Shown here piece by piece: positions 1-6,269 of a DNA stretch of 7,929 nt. The notes beneath the pieces were generated by a model. It saw nothing but the letters and a program-made list of their open reading frames with translations. It was not told where the DNA came from and ran no database searches. Origin of the DNA: Clostridiales bacterium (lineage in GTDB: Bacteria > Bacillota > Clostridia > Christensenellales > DUVY01); NCBI GenBank assembly GCA_031290295.1, contig JAITNT010000050.1, positions 1 to 7,929 on the forward strand, in the 5' to 3' direction. Every line of letters starts with the position of its first letter. Within the stretch, counting starts at the first letter, position 1. A program made the translations under genes and the position numbers.

Positions 1-1017
1 TACAGCGAAAGCGTTATGAACGCCTTTTTGCTGAAAATCGCCGCGGATAATATGCGCGAATTAGCAAAGCTGAAGGGCGACCCCGATTACGCGGAAAAAA
101 TGTCGTCGCTGTCCGAATCCGTATTTTGCGCCTGTAGGCGACACGCGTGGAAAGGCGATTTTTTCGCGCGCGTGTTGATTAATCGCAAAAATAAGTTCGG
201 ACTGCGATATTTAGGCGCGCAAAACGACGGTTTCTGTACCGACCCGGATATCGGCGGCACATATTACCTCAATTCGTTTTCATGGTCAATCCTTTCGGAC
301 GTCGCGGACGAGGAACAAATCGCCGTTATGCTGAACATCGTCGAAAGGCATCTGAAAACCCCGTCAGGCTTTAAGCTTTGCACCGCTCATTCGCTGTCAT
401 CCGTCACGAGCGCGGCGGCGGGTACTGAGCAGTACTTTCCCGGCGACCGTGAAAACGGAGGCGTTTTCAAGCACGCGGCGATGATGGCGGTTACGGCGAT
501 GCTTAAAGCCTCTAAAACCGTATCGGATTCCGTACTGCGCGGAAAACTGCTTGAAAACGCTTATTTTATGCTCGGTATCGTCATGCCCTACAAAACTCTG
601 CAAGACCCGCACTTATATAAGGGCAATCCCAGATTCTGTACGCAATATAACAACCCGATAACTCGGGAAAACGTCGGCCCGATTCTCAGCGGCACGTCTA
701 CATGGCTCGTAATCGCGCTTATGGAAGCGTACGGGATTGGGTTTACTCCCGAGGGTATCGTATTCTCCCCCGCTTTAAGCGGCGAACAAAAGGAAATAAG
801 GTTTGACCTCGCGCTAAGGAACGCATCCTATTCGGTTACCATAGAAAAGAAGCGTGCCGCCTTTTGCGACGGCAAAAGACTTAGCCTGTACGTGGACGGC
901 GTGGAAACCAAAAACACCGTCGTAAGATATTTTAACGATAATAAACGCCACGGTATAACGCTCAAATACTTGAAACAAGACCCGAATATCATTAATTGGG
1001 CTCAGGATAAAATATGA
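1..1017 (+). CDS. GH94-family glycoside phosphorylase, C-terminal part (5' partial)
   Basis: C-terminal half of a glycoside phosphorylase-like enzyme; GH94 members split beta-linked di- or oligosaccharides (such as cellobiose or chitobiose) with phosphate in the cytoplasm. The frame is open from base 1 (YSESV before the first Met at base 16), so that Met is internal and the true start lies upstream. Counting from that Met, the GH94 (alpha/alpha)6-barrel signature is clear: LNSFSWSILS (about 85-94), the FPGDRENGGVFKHA block (about 141-154, with the His that contacts phosphate in characterised members) and SGTSTW (225-230). The catalytic Asp motif normally precedes the SESV segment and would fall just outside the window. 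The residues after about 245 form the usual small C-terminal beta domain. The substrate cannot be told from this part. The stop TGA overlaps the ATG of the LacI-type gene (ATGA), so the two are probably co-translated. Family confidence is high and specificity is unknown. Confidence 0.85.
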   Translation, partial: YSESVMNAFLLKIAADNMRELAKLKGDPDYAEKMSSLSESVFCACRRHAWKGDFFARVLINRKNKFGLRYLGAQNDGFCTDPDIGGTYYLNSFSWSILSDVADEEQIAVMLNIVERHLKTPSGFKLCTAHSLSSVTSAAAGTEQYFPGDRENGGVFKHAAMMAVTAMLKASKTVSDSVLRGKLLENAYFMLGIVMPYKTLQDPHLYKGNPRFCTQYNNPITRENVGPILSGTSTWLVIALMEAYGIGFTPEGIVFSPALSGEQKEIRFDLALRNASYSVTIEKKRAAFCDGKRLSLYVDGVETKNTVVRYFNDNKRHGITLKYLKQDPNIINWAQDKI

Positions 1018-2027
1018 TAACGATTTACGACATAGCAAAGGAAAGCGGTTTTTCCGCGTCTGCGGTAAGCAAGGCCCTAAACGGTTACCACGACATATCG
1101 GATAAATCGAAAAATGAAATCTTAAAAACGGCTCAGCGAATGGGCTATTATCCTAATTCGATTGCGCGCAATCTGATAACGAAAAGGTCGAGCAGTATCG
1201 GCATATTGCTTTACGACGGTATTGGCGAAAAAAACAAGTTGGGATTAACACACAATTTTTTCTCGGAAATTCTGAACAGCTTTAAAATCGAAATAGAGAA
1301 CAACGGATATTTTATAACCTTTATTTCCGACAAATCCGACGAAAATTATTTTGCGCATTGCAAATCGAAAAGGTTGGACGGCATATTTATCGTTTGCGCG
1401 GATTTTGAAAAAAAGGAAATTCAGGAGCTTTTCGGGCTGGATAAGCCGATTATAGCTTTCGATAACCGTAACGAAAGGATAAGCAGTATCAGCAGCGATA
1501 ACGGTGAAATATCCGCCGAATTAATCAAGCAAATCGTCGGATTCGGCTACGAACGCATATATTACTGCTTGGGACGCGAATCCTACGTCACAAAGGAACG
1601 TCTGAACGGCGTTCGCGGCGCGTTGTCGCAGATTAATTTCAATAAAATCACATATATCAATACGACGTTTTGTTCGATAGACGAGGGCTATTCGATTATC
1701 GAACGGGTCGCCGCCGACAACGTTAAAAGGTCGTGCGTTTGCTTTACCGACGATTATTCGGCTTTGGGCGGCTTAAAGGCGGCGCACGACCTGCGGTTAA
1801 ACGTACCCGACGATATCGGCATAGTGGGCTTCGACGGCATTAAAATAGGGCAGCTTCTTTACCCTAATTTAACCACCGTACAACAGGACAGTCACGCTTT
1901 AGGGCGGCAAGCCGCCGAGAAGTTATTGAAACTCATTAAAAACCCGAAGGAACCGAACGAGCACATCGTCGTTCCGTCAAAATTACTGATAAAAGACACC
2001 TGCCGCAAAATTATCGGCCGCACATAA
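1014..2027 (+). CDS. LacI/GalR-family transcriptional regulator
   Basis: Complete 337-residue regulator of normal family length. The N-terminus (residues about 3-30, TIYDIAKESGFSASAVSKAL) is a typical LacI helix-turn-helix, followed by the linker/hinge helix (about 47-55, PNSIARNL). Residues about 60-330 form a periplasmic-binding-protein-like sugar-binding and dimerisation domain, including the characteristic late block DDIGIVGFDG followed by LTTVQQD. It should act as a cytoplasmic sugar-responsive DNA-binding protein, usually a repressor. The start is fixed by the ATGA overlap with the upstream GH94 gene and by AGGA at 1004-1007, 6 bases before the ATG. The overlap suggests translational coupling, so the regulator probably controls its own operon in response to the sugar that the GH94 enzyme handles (inference). 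The operator would be upstream of the window. No terminator is evident after its TAA. Confidence 0.93.
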   Translation: MITIYDIAKESGFSASAVSKALNGYHDISDKSKNEILKTAQRMGYYPNSIARNLITKRSSSIGILLYDGIGEKNKLGLTHNFFSEILNSFKIEIENNGYFITFISDKSDENYFAHCKSKRLDGIFIVCADFEKKEIQELFGLDKPIIAFDNRNERISSISSDNGEISAELIKQIVGFGYERIYYCLGRESYVTKERLNGVRGALSQINFNKITYINTTFCSIDEGYSIIERVAADNVKRSCVCFTDDYSALGGLKAAHDLRLNVPDDIGIVGFDGIKIGQLLYPNLTTVQQDSHALGRQAAEKLLKLIKNPKEPNEHIVVPSKLLIKDTCRKIIGRT

Positions 2028-2060
2028 CAAAGCGAGCGGCGTAATACCGTAATTCAGACC

Positions 2061-2295
2061 CTACTCTATAAATATCGTTCCCGCAGTCCACGCGTCTAAG
2101 AACGGAATCGTTACGTAGACCGTATCCTCGCTTTTTAACGCGATATTGACGTCGATTATTCATAAACCTAAATTTTTTCTCGGCGGGATTCTTCATTTTT
2201 ACCCGCAATTTACCCGTTTTCTGAATCGAAGCGTTAACTACCGTCGCAATCACAAGCCTGCCGTCATTTAAAATCCCGAGGCAATTAATAAATTC
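2061..2295 (-). pseudogene. Frameshifted C-terminal tail of a probable glycosidase
   Basis: Two frames read in series give one protein-like tail. From about 2295 to 2161 the frame reads FINCLGILNDGRLVIATVV, then NASIQKTGKLRVKMKNP, ending near FRFM. After a shift of one base near 2160 it continues IIDVNIALKSED, then VYVTIPFLDAWTAGTIFIE, and stops at TAG (2063-2061). A final beta strand ending in an acidic residue after VTIP-x-LDAW resembles the C-terminal all-beta domain of many glycoside hydrolases, though I cannot name the family. There is no start: the upstream side runs straight into an AbiEii toxin fragment in the same frame, so this is a truncated remnant. The A6 run at about 2173-2178 or the ATGAATAAT just after it could be the indel site. 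It lies convergent to the LacI gene, and its position between two sugar-utilisation clusters fits a broken glycosidase gene. Confidence 0.45.
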
Positions 2296-2628
2296 CGAGC
2301 CGCGCTTTTTAGAGGTCGCTCTCAAAGCCTTTTGAAAAACGTTCTTATCTATACTCGGCATATAAGTTTTTTCTAAAACGCAGCAATCATAATAATCACG
2401 CATCCGCGTGTTTGCCGTGCCGCGCGCAAGTATCGTTTCCACTTTTTCAGCAAGCACCGTTTCAAGATTGTACGAATACAGCGCAATCCGCTTTCGTTCC
2501 AACATCGTGTCATAACCGAACTTGACTTCTTTCGGCGTTATTATATCGCCCGTCGTTATGTCGATTTTGATGCTCTCGCGGATTTTATCGAAGGTTACGT
2601 CAAGACTTACTCTGAAACAGTCGTAAAT
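2293..2628 (-). pseudogene. AbiEii/AbiGii-type nucleotidyltransferase toxin, internal fragment
   Basis: The frame opens after an in-frame TAG (2631-2629) and continues through the Met at 2505. It reads FRVSLDVTFDKIRESIKIDI, TTGDIITPKEVKFGYDTML, LYSYNLETVLAEKVETILAR, GTANTRMRDYYD, then KALRATSKKRGSE. The IDITTGD-x-ITP, YNLET-x-LAEK and RG-x-ANTRMRD-x-YD blocks are the hallmark middle section of the AbiEii (type IV toxin-antitoxin) family, whose members are nucleotidyltransferase-fold toxins partnered by AbiEi antitoxins. The N-terminal nucleotidyltransferase motif (normally GG/GS with an Asp-x-Asp pair) is missing, and the usual C-terminal 50-60 residues are replaced from about residue E71 (counted from the 2505 Met) by an unrelated tail. 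About 110 residues of the roughly 280-300 expected remain, and no antitoxin gene is visible. It is almost certainly inactive. Confidence 0.82.
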
Positions 2629-2710
2629 CTAGTTATTTGTTTATCCGTTTGCGTTCCATTGAACCCTATCTTTAGTATTGTTGCTAAGTATTCAGCGTTT
2701 ACGAATTCTG

Positions 2711-3108
2711 CTAGGCAAAATCGCCTTGCGTTTTGCCGCTGATACCGACCATGCCCGTGTCGCAGTTCGCGCAGAATAGCTTTGTTGTGAGGATATAGTC
2801 AACCTTTGCCCGACCTCTCGCGGGAGCGAGCTTGTTCTTGGCGATAATGGCGGCGACTTTCTCCCAAAGGTCATCATTAACGATTTGCGGCATACCGCCT
2901 TTGATTTCTATGTCGTTGTAAATATAGGTGCCGGAATATTTCTTGTTCGCAAGTATGCGGTGGATTGTGTTCTTATCCCACCGATTGCCTACGGTATCCG
3001 GTACTTTATTCTCGTTCAGCCAATTCATAATGTGCCTTGCCTTTGTGCCGTTCGCGTACATCTCGAATATCCGCCTCCTGTGCTTACGCGTATATATGCA
3101 AAGAACAC
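2711..3108 (-). pseudogene. Large serine recombinase remnant (internally deleted, 3' truncated)
   Basis: From about 3079 down to the TAG at 2713-2711 one frame encodes RRIFEMYANGTKARHIMNWL, then GNRWDKNTIHRILANKKYSG, QIVNDDLWEKV and LTTKLFCANCDTGMVG. These are the recombinase domain and the start of the zinc-ribbon domain of large serine integrases/resolvases of Firmicutes mobile elements. The protein stops soon after the first Cys-x2-Cys pair, so the second half of the ribbon and the coiled coil are lost. Immediately upstream, in a neighbouring frame (3108-3079), lies VFFAYIRVST, which matches the N-terminal Tyr-x-Arg-x-Ser catalytic motif of the same class. About 150 residues of catalytic domain that should separate the two are absent. 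I read this as an internal deletion with frame loss. The catalytic-motif part is less certain than the recombinase-domain part. No active enzyme is expected. Confidence 0.8.
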
Positions 3109-3155
3109 TGCTTGCGCGGTAGGATTGTGAAATTTTCCAACACCGCGAAGCGGTC

Positions 3156-3179
3156 AAAAACGAACGGGGTATCCCCGTT
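3156..3179 (-). terminator. Probable intrinsic terminator downstream of the DUF4143 ATPase gene
   Basis: Read on the - strand, AACGGGG, a three-base ATA loop and CCCCGTT form a perfect 7-bp, GC-rich stem (3179-3163), followed after two bases by TTTTT (3160-3156). This is the form of a Rho-independent terminator and lies about 140 bases past the ATPase stop codon, in the right orientation to end that transcript before the recombinase remnant. No U-tract follows on the + strand, so it should work one way only. Confidence 0.6.
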
Positions 3180-3195
3180 GCGTAGCCCCGTGCAA

Positions 3196-3216
3196 AACAA
3201 ACTGATACAGTTTGTT
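3196..3216. repeat. Perfect 21-bp dyad (9-bp arms, 3-bp centre)
   Basis: AACAAACTG, ATA, CAGTTTGTT: two perfect 9-base arms around a 3-base centre. It lies 16 bases from the terminator dyad (3163-3179), which has the same layout: arms beginning AAC and ending GTT around TAT/ATA. It is AT-rich with only a weak T-run after it on the - strand (TTTGTTTT, overlapping the arm), so by itself it is a poor terminator. It may be a first hairpin of a tandem terminator, or a protein or recombinase binding site left from the mobile element. The stretch from about 3109 to 3319 holds no convincing gene. Confidence 0.5.
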
Positions 3217-3319
3217 GCCGCCCTTATCCTGTCGTTTGATTTCGGTTGTTTTCGGACGGTTTGGCATCAGTTAAATATACAGAATTGCGGATAAATATAC
3301 ACCGTTTGGTTTTTATAAC

Positions 3320-4615
3320 CTATATGCAGAATGCCGCGTACAGCGGAATCGTTTTCGTTTCGTCGTGATAGCCGAAGTTTTTATCTGCTATCTTAATCGC
3401 GTAGGGCGGCTTGTAAAGCTTGATATAGTGATTAAGGCTTTTTGCTTGTGTGTTGTCCGCAGATTTTACCTCAATAGGAATAACGCCGCCGTCCTTTTCA
3501 ATGATAAAATCCACCTCGGCGGTCGCTCCCGACACCCAGCAATACTTATTATAGCCGTTTATTTTCAACTGCTGTCCGACATAGTTTTCCACCATACCGC
3601 CCTTAAAGTCGTTCAAGCCCGGCGCGGAGTAAAGTATGTCGTCGGGTCGCAGCGCCTTATTTGCGCAAAGTAAGCCTATGTCCGACATGTAAATCTTAAA
3701 CGCGTCCGTCGTTCTGTAATCCTCAAGCGGAAGCATAACCTTTTCGGTGAGATAGCATTTATCTACGATGCCCGTAAGCTCCAACCATTGCAAGGCGTCC
3801 TCAAATTCGCTTGCCTTGCCGCCCGATTTGAGCAGCTTGTATTGAAACTTTGTATTCGGTTTTGATAATTGAACGGTTATATTTCCGTACGTTAATCGCG
3901 TCTTTTTGCTTTCGGCTGCCGAATTATATTTGCTCATATCGTCAAGGTAATCGGCTAAAATATTTTGTTGCGTAAGGCGTACAAGCCGGAAATCCTTTGT
4001 ATCGACATATTTGGCGATAGCCTCCGGCATGCCGCCTATCACGAGATATTGCCTGTAATACTCCGTTAAAGCCTTGTGATATGCCGCGTTCATGGGCGCG
4101 TTCGTATCGTAGCAGTCGCGAATTTTTTTAATAAGCGCATTTTCGCCGAACGCGGCTAAAAACTCCTCGAGGTCCATGGGATACATGGTTAGCCTGTCTA
4201 CCTTGCCCACGGGAAAGGAAAATTGCTTGCGGTTTACGGCGATACCCAACAAGCTGCCCGACGCTATGACATGATATTCCGGTGCGAATTCGCAAAAGTA
4301 TTTCAGGCTCGTCAAAGCCTTTTCGCAAGCCTGTACCTCGTCGAATATGAGCAGAGTTTTCTCTTTGACGATTCGTTCGCCCGTCAAAACGGACAGCTTA
4401 GGGATAAGCTTATCCGGCATAATATCCTCGTCGAAGGTCGTTCTTGCTGTCGTGCTCGTTTCAAAATTGACGTACGCCGCATTCTCGTAGTACAGCCTTC
4501 CGAACTCTAAAAGCGTATAGGTTTTGCCGACCTGCCTTGCTCCCTGCAACAGGAGCGGCTTTCTGTACGCGCCGTTTTTCCACGCGACTAGCGCGTTCGC
4601 TATCTTTCTTTGCAT
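3320..4615 (-). CDS. AAA+ ATPase with DUF4143 C-terminal region
   Basis: Complete 431-residue cytoplasmic protein of the widespread AAA_14/DUF4143 family. Walker A is GARQVGKT (25-32), Walker B is LLIFDEV (88-94, D92 and E93), and ASGS (118-121) is the sensor-like strand. FPVGKVDRLTMYPMDLEEFL (134-153) is the diagnostic post-ATPase motif of the family. The C-terminal half is DUF4143, ending in a PD-(D/E)xK-like set: E343 in MVENYV, D369 in AEVDFII and E382-x-K384 in IEVKSA. This resembles a restriction-endonuease-like fold. The family's biological role is not firmly established, and members are often found in accessory or defence-rich DNA. SD AAAGGAG (GGAG at 4630-4627) lies 11 bases from the ATG. 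The gene has its own promoter and probable terminator and sits between recombinase remnants, so it is a stand-alone, probably mobile, intact gene. No frameshift or missing motif is visible. Confidence 0.92.
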   Translation of the reverse strand: MQRKIANALVAWKNGAYRKPLLLQGARQVGKTYTLLEFGRLYYENAAYVNFETSTTARTTFDEDIMPDKLIPKLSVLTGERIVKEKTLLIFDEVQACEKALTSLKYFCEFAPEYHVIASGSLLGIAVNRKQFSFPVGKVDRLTMYPMDLEEFLAAFGENALIKKIRDCYDTNAPMNAAYHKALTEYYRQYLVIGGMPEAIAKYVDTKDFRLVRLTQQNILADYLDDMSKYNSAAESKKTRLTYGNITVQLSKPNTKFQYKLLKSGGKASEFEDALQWLELTGIVDKCYLTEKVMLPLEDYRTTDAFKIYMSDIGLLCANKALRPDDILYSAPGLNDFKGGMVENYVGQQLKINGYNKYCWVSGATAEVDFIIEKDGGVIPIEVKSADNTQAKSLNHYIKLYKPPYAIKIADKNFGYHDETKTIPLYAAFCI

Positions 4616-4626
4616 AGAAACAAAAA

Positions 4627-4647
4627 CTCCTTTGATTTAGTAAGGAG
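4627..4647. promoter_or_regulatory. Operator-like dyad at the ATPase start site and ribosome binding site
   Basis: CTCCTT (4627-4632) and AAGGAG (4642-4647) are 6-base inverted arms separated by 9 bases. On the - strand the downstream arm is the Shine-Dalgarno of the ATPase, and the upstream arm directly follows the -10 box (4653-4648). Transcription should start near 4641, just past the upstream arm, so an RNA hairpin masking the ribosome site would form only if transcription began earlier. A DNA operator spanning the start site is the simpler reading. Short arms make chance possible. Confidence 0.35.
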
Positions 4648-4676
4648 ATTATAGTACATAATGACTAAAAACGCAA
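4648..4676 (-). promoter_or_regulatory. Sigma-70-type promoter for the DUF4143 ATPase
   Basis: On the - strand, TTGCGT (4676-4671) and a perfect TATAAT (4653-4648) are separated by exactly 17 bases. The -35 keeps only the TTG core of TTGACA. The position, 33 bases before the ATPase ATG, leaves room for a short leader carrying the AAAGGAG site. Upstream is an AT-rich tract with small inverted repeats (CTTTGC 4680-4685 with GCAAAG 4703-4708, and CAATC 4711-4715 with GATTG 4725-4729) that could bind a regulator. Confidence 0.65.
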
Positions 4677-4746
4677 GCACTTTGCAGGTATGATTTTATA
4701 TAGCAAAGGTCAATCGTAAAATGTGATTGATTGAATAATCGCATAA

Positions 4747-4982
4747 CGCTTGACGGCAATAACCGCCGAACTCGGTAAAGCCGACGACAGCGCGGAAGCC
4801 TTAAAAGGCTGAAACTGCTTGCCGCCCTCTACGCCGACATCACGGATCTGACCGCAGAGCTTGTCAAAAAACTGATCGAACGGATTGAGCTGTACCGCCC
4901 CCAAATTTTAGGTAGCACGGAAACCCGCGAGATTAACATCGTTTACAGGTTTTTGTTAACACCGCTTTATAATCCAAATTAA
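4747..4982 (+). pseudogene. Serine recombinase C-terminal remnant (frameshifted)
   Basis: Two + strand frames read in series. The first (4747-4812) gives RLTAITAELGKADDSAEALK before a TGA. With a one-base shift near 4800 the second continues LKRLKLLAALYADITDLTAE, LVKKLIERIELYRPQ, then TREINIVYRFLL and stops at TAA (4980-4982). The coiled-coil start, the D-LT-E-LV-KLI-RIE helix and the final I-I-YRF strand match the C-terminal tail of large serine recombinases. Everything upstream of this tail (catalytic, recombinase and zinc-ribbon domains) is missing. It is on the opposite strand from the remnant at 2711-3108, so it is either a second element or the other half of the same gene separated by an inversion. 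My family assignment rests on pattern memory of a short piece, hence moderate confidence. Confidence 0.6.
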
Positions 4983-5117
4983 TCCATATTCGGGTCGTCT
5001 ATAAAAACAGTATAAAAAGTTATACCAAACCGCGCTTTGCGTCTGCTCTGCAGCTTGTCAATCTGTCCAAAATCAATTTGTGGAAACGTCCGAACGATAG
5101 TGTATCTAATACGGCGT
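4979..5117 (-). other. Unassigned open stretch between the lipoprotein gene and the recombinase remnant
   Basis: After the lipoprotein TAG a different - strand frame stays open for about 46 residues, reading IRYTIVRTFPQIDFGQIDKL, then RRKARFGITFYTVFIDDPNM, and ends at TAA. The composition looks protein-like (alternating hydrophobic strands, DDPN), but there is no start codon or ribosome site of its own outside the lipoprotein gene, and I do not recognise the family. It may be the edge of another broken gene. No clear terminator for the lipoprotein operon is visible here. Confidence 0.2.
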
Positions 5118-6266
5118 CTAGCTTTGGTTGATAGCCTTCGTGAACAAGAAAGAAAAGTACTCGTCCTCCGCAAAGGCATGATTCCAGCATTCGTGACCTA
5201 CGCCGGGATACTCGGTGTATTTAATATCGGCGCCTGCCGCTTCCAGTGCGGCGACCATATTTCGCGATCCGCTTACGGGCACGCGTTCGTCCGCGTTGCC
5301 GTGGAACGCCCAAACCGCCGTCGCCTTGATTAACTCGGCATACGATGCGTCTCCGCCCCCGCAGATAGGAGCCGCGGCGGCAAAACGCCCGGGGAAGCGC
5401 GCCAAAAGATCCCATGTGCCGAACCCGCCCATGGACAGCCCGGTAATGTACTGCCTGCCGTGGTCGATGCTGTAAGTTTCCGTAATCGTATCGAGCAGAC
5501 TCGTCATCGCTCTACTTGCGGCGGTGCGCGGCGTAGCGTCAACGTTTGTGTATCCGTTAGAATAATCGGCGTACGGTGTCCAGAAGTCGCCCGACGGACA
5601 CTGCGGCGCCACAAATATACACGAATATTTATCCGACAGCGAAATATAGCGCAAAAACAACTCATAGCCGACGCCGCCGTTAATGAAAGGCAGGTTAGTT
5701 CCCTGCGATCCGTTGCCGTGTAAGAAAACCATCATCGGATATTCGCGGTTTGCATCGTAATCCGAGGGCACGTAAAGCGCGTACGTCATAGAAACGCCCG
5801 TCGCGCTATCCTTATATACCAGCGATTGAAATGCCTGCGCCGGAGTTTTGTCTTTGTCTCCCGCCCCTAAAAAATAGCCGTAGTCGGGAACCTTTTGCAC
5901 TGAAAGCGTGGTATAGGCGCTTTTTTTGTTACCGTTGCGATCCGTAACGGAATAAGCCAACTCATAAATTCCCGCTTCCGAATCGGAGAAAACATATTTC
6001 CCGTCGTCGAACGCGATAGCGGGATCACATATCAAGGCGATTGACCCCGTCAAGTCCTTGTTTTCGGAATCGTAAGCCGAAACCCCCTCGAGCGCGTCAA
6101 ACAACACGCCAGTATTCACGGTACGCATGCCGCGCACACCGGAAATAGACGGAGGCATGGCGATCGGCGGGGCTGCTGGCTCTCGGGCGCACGCCGCTAA
6201 AATGCCGATTAGTAAAAATGACAGCGTTACCATAGCTATTGCTGAAAAGGCACGGCTAGATTTCAT
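5118..6266 (-). CDS. Lipoprotein with N-terminal Ig-like domain and C-terminal alpha/beta-hydrolase (predicted peptidase/esterase)
   Basis: 382-residue exported lipoprotein. Residues 1-26 are a lipoprotein signal with lipobox LAAC (Cys26), so it should be anchored to the outer face of the cytoplasmic membrane. Residues about 40-125 resemble a bacterial Ig-like/DUF5011 domain (GVSAYDSENKDLTG, then AGIYELAYSVTDRNGN). Residues about 145-380 form an alpha/beta-hydrolase of the 'predicted peptidase' (COG4099)/PHB-depolymerase-like group: FLHGNG oxyanion segment (181-186), nucleophile elbow GLSMGG (S278), acid D326 in HGNADERVP and H358 in GVGHEC. The full triad is present. Relatives include carbohydrate esterases such as feruloyl or acetyl-xylan esterases, so an ester-removing role on a polysaccharide is likely but not proven. 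AAGGAG (6279-6274) is 7 bases before the ATG and lies inside the last codons of the aldolase, 3 bases separating the two genes. Confidence 0.88.
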   Translation of the reverse strand: MKSSRAFSAIAMVTLSFLLIGILAACAREPAAPPIAMPPSISGVRGMRTVNTGVLFDALEGVSAYDSENKDLTGSIALICDPAIAFDDGKYVFSDSEAGIYELAYSVTDRNGNKKSAYTTLSVQKVPDYGYFLGAGDKDKTPAQAFQSLVYKDSATGVSMTYALYVPSDYDANREYPMMVFLHGNGSQGTNLPFINGGVGYELFLRYISLSDKYSCIFVAPQCPSGDFWTPYADYSNGYTNVDATPRTAASRAMTSLLDTITETYSIDHGRQYITGLSMGGFGTWDLLARFPGRFAAAAPICGGGDASYAELIKATAVWAFHGNADERVPVSGSRNMVAALEAAGADIKYTEYPGVGHECWNHAFAEDEYFSFLFTKAINQS

Positions 6267-6269
6267 CGT

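Noticed and set aside
814..1038. A 74-codon - strand frame opposite the GH94 3' end
   Set aside because: It is fully antisense to a clearly conserved enzyme domain, with no ribosome site and no recognisable motif.
2011..2160. The unshifted end of the 164-codon frame (Arg-rich tail overlapping the LacI stop) as a genuine C-terminus
   Set aside because: The shifted frame gives a far more protein-like end and avoids the overlap with the LacI gene.
3154..3156. In-frame TGA between the mini-ORF and the YIRVST motif, suggesting TGA recoding
   Set aside because: TGA is the normal stop of both the GH94 and the kinase genes in this window, so the standard bacterial code applies; the alignment of frames is coincidental.
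3154..3267. A 37-codon - strand reading frame starting MPNRPKTTEIKRQD between the ATPase and the recombinase remnant
   Set aside because: It lies across both perfect dyads and the terminator, has no convincing ribosome site and matches nothing I recognise.
2885..3294. Overlapping + strand open frames opposite the recombinase remnant
   Set aside because: They are antisense shadows of the recombinase domain reading, Cys- and aromatic-rich without domain motifs or ribosome sites.
2725..4677. 10-base inverted repeat CTTGCGTTTT (2725-2734) and AAAACGCAAG (4668-4677) near the two ends of the possible inverted segment
   Set aside because: Too short to argue for recombination, inside the recombinase remnant on one side and over the -35 box on the other, with no extended similarity around either copy.
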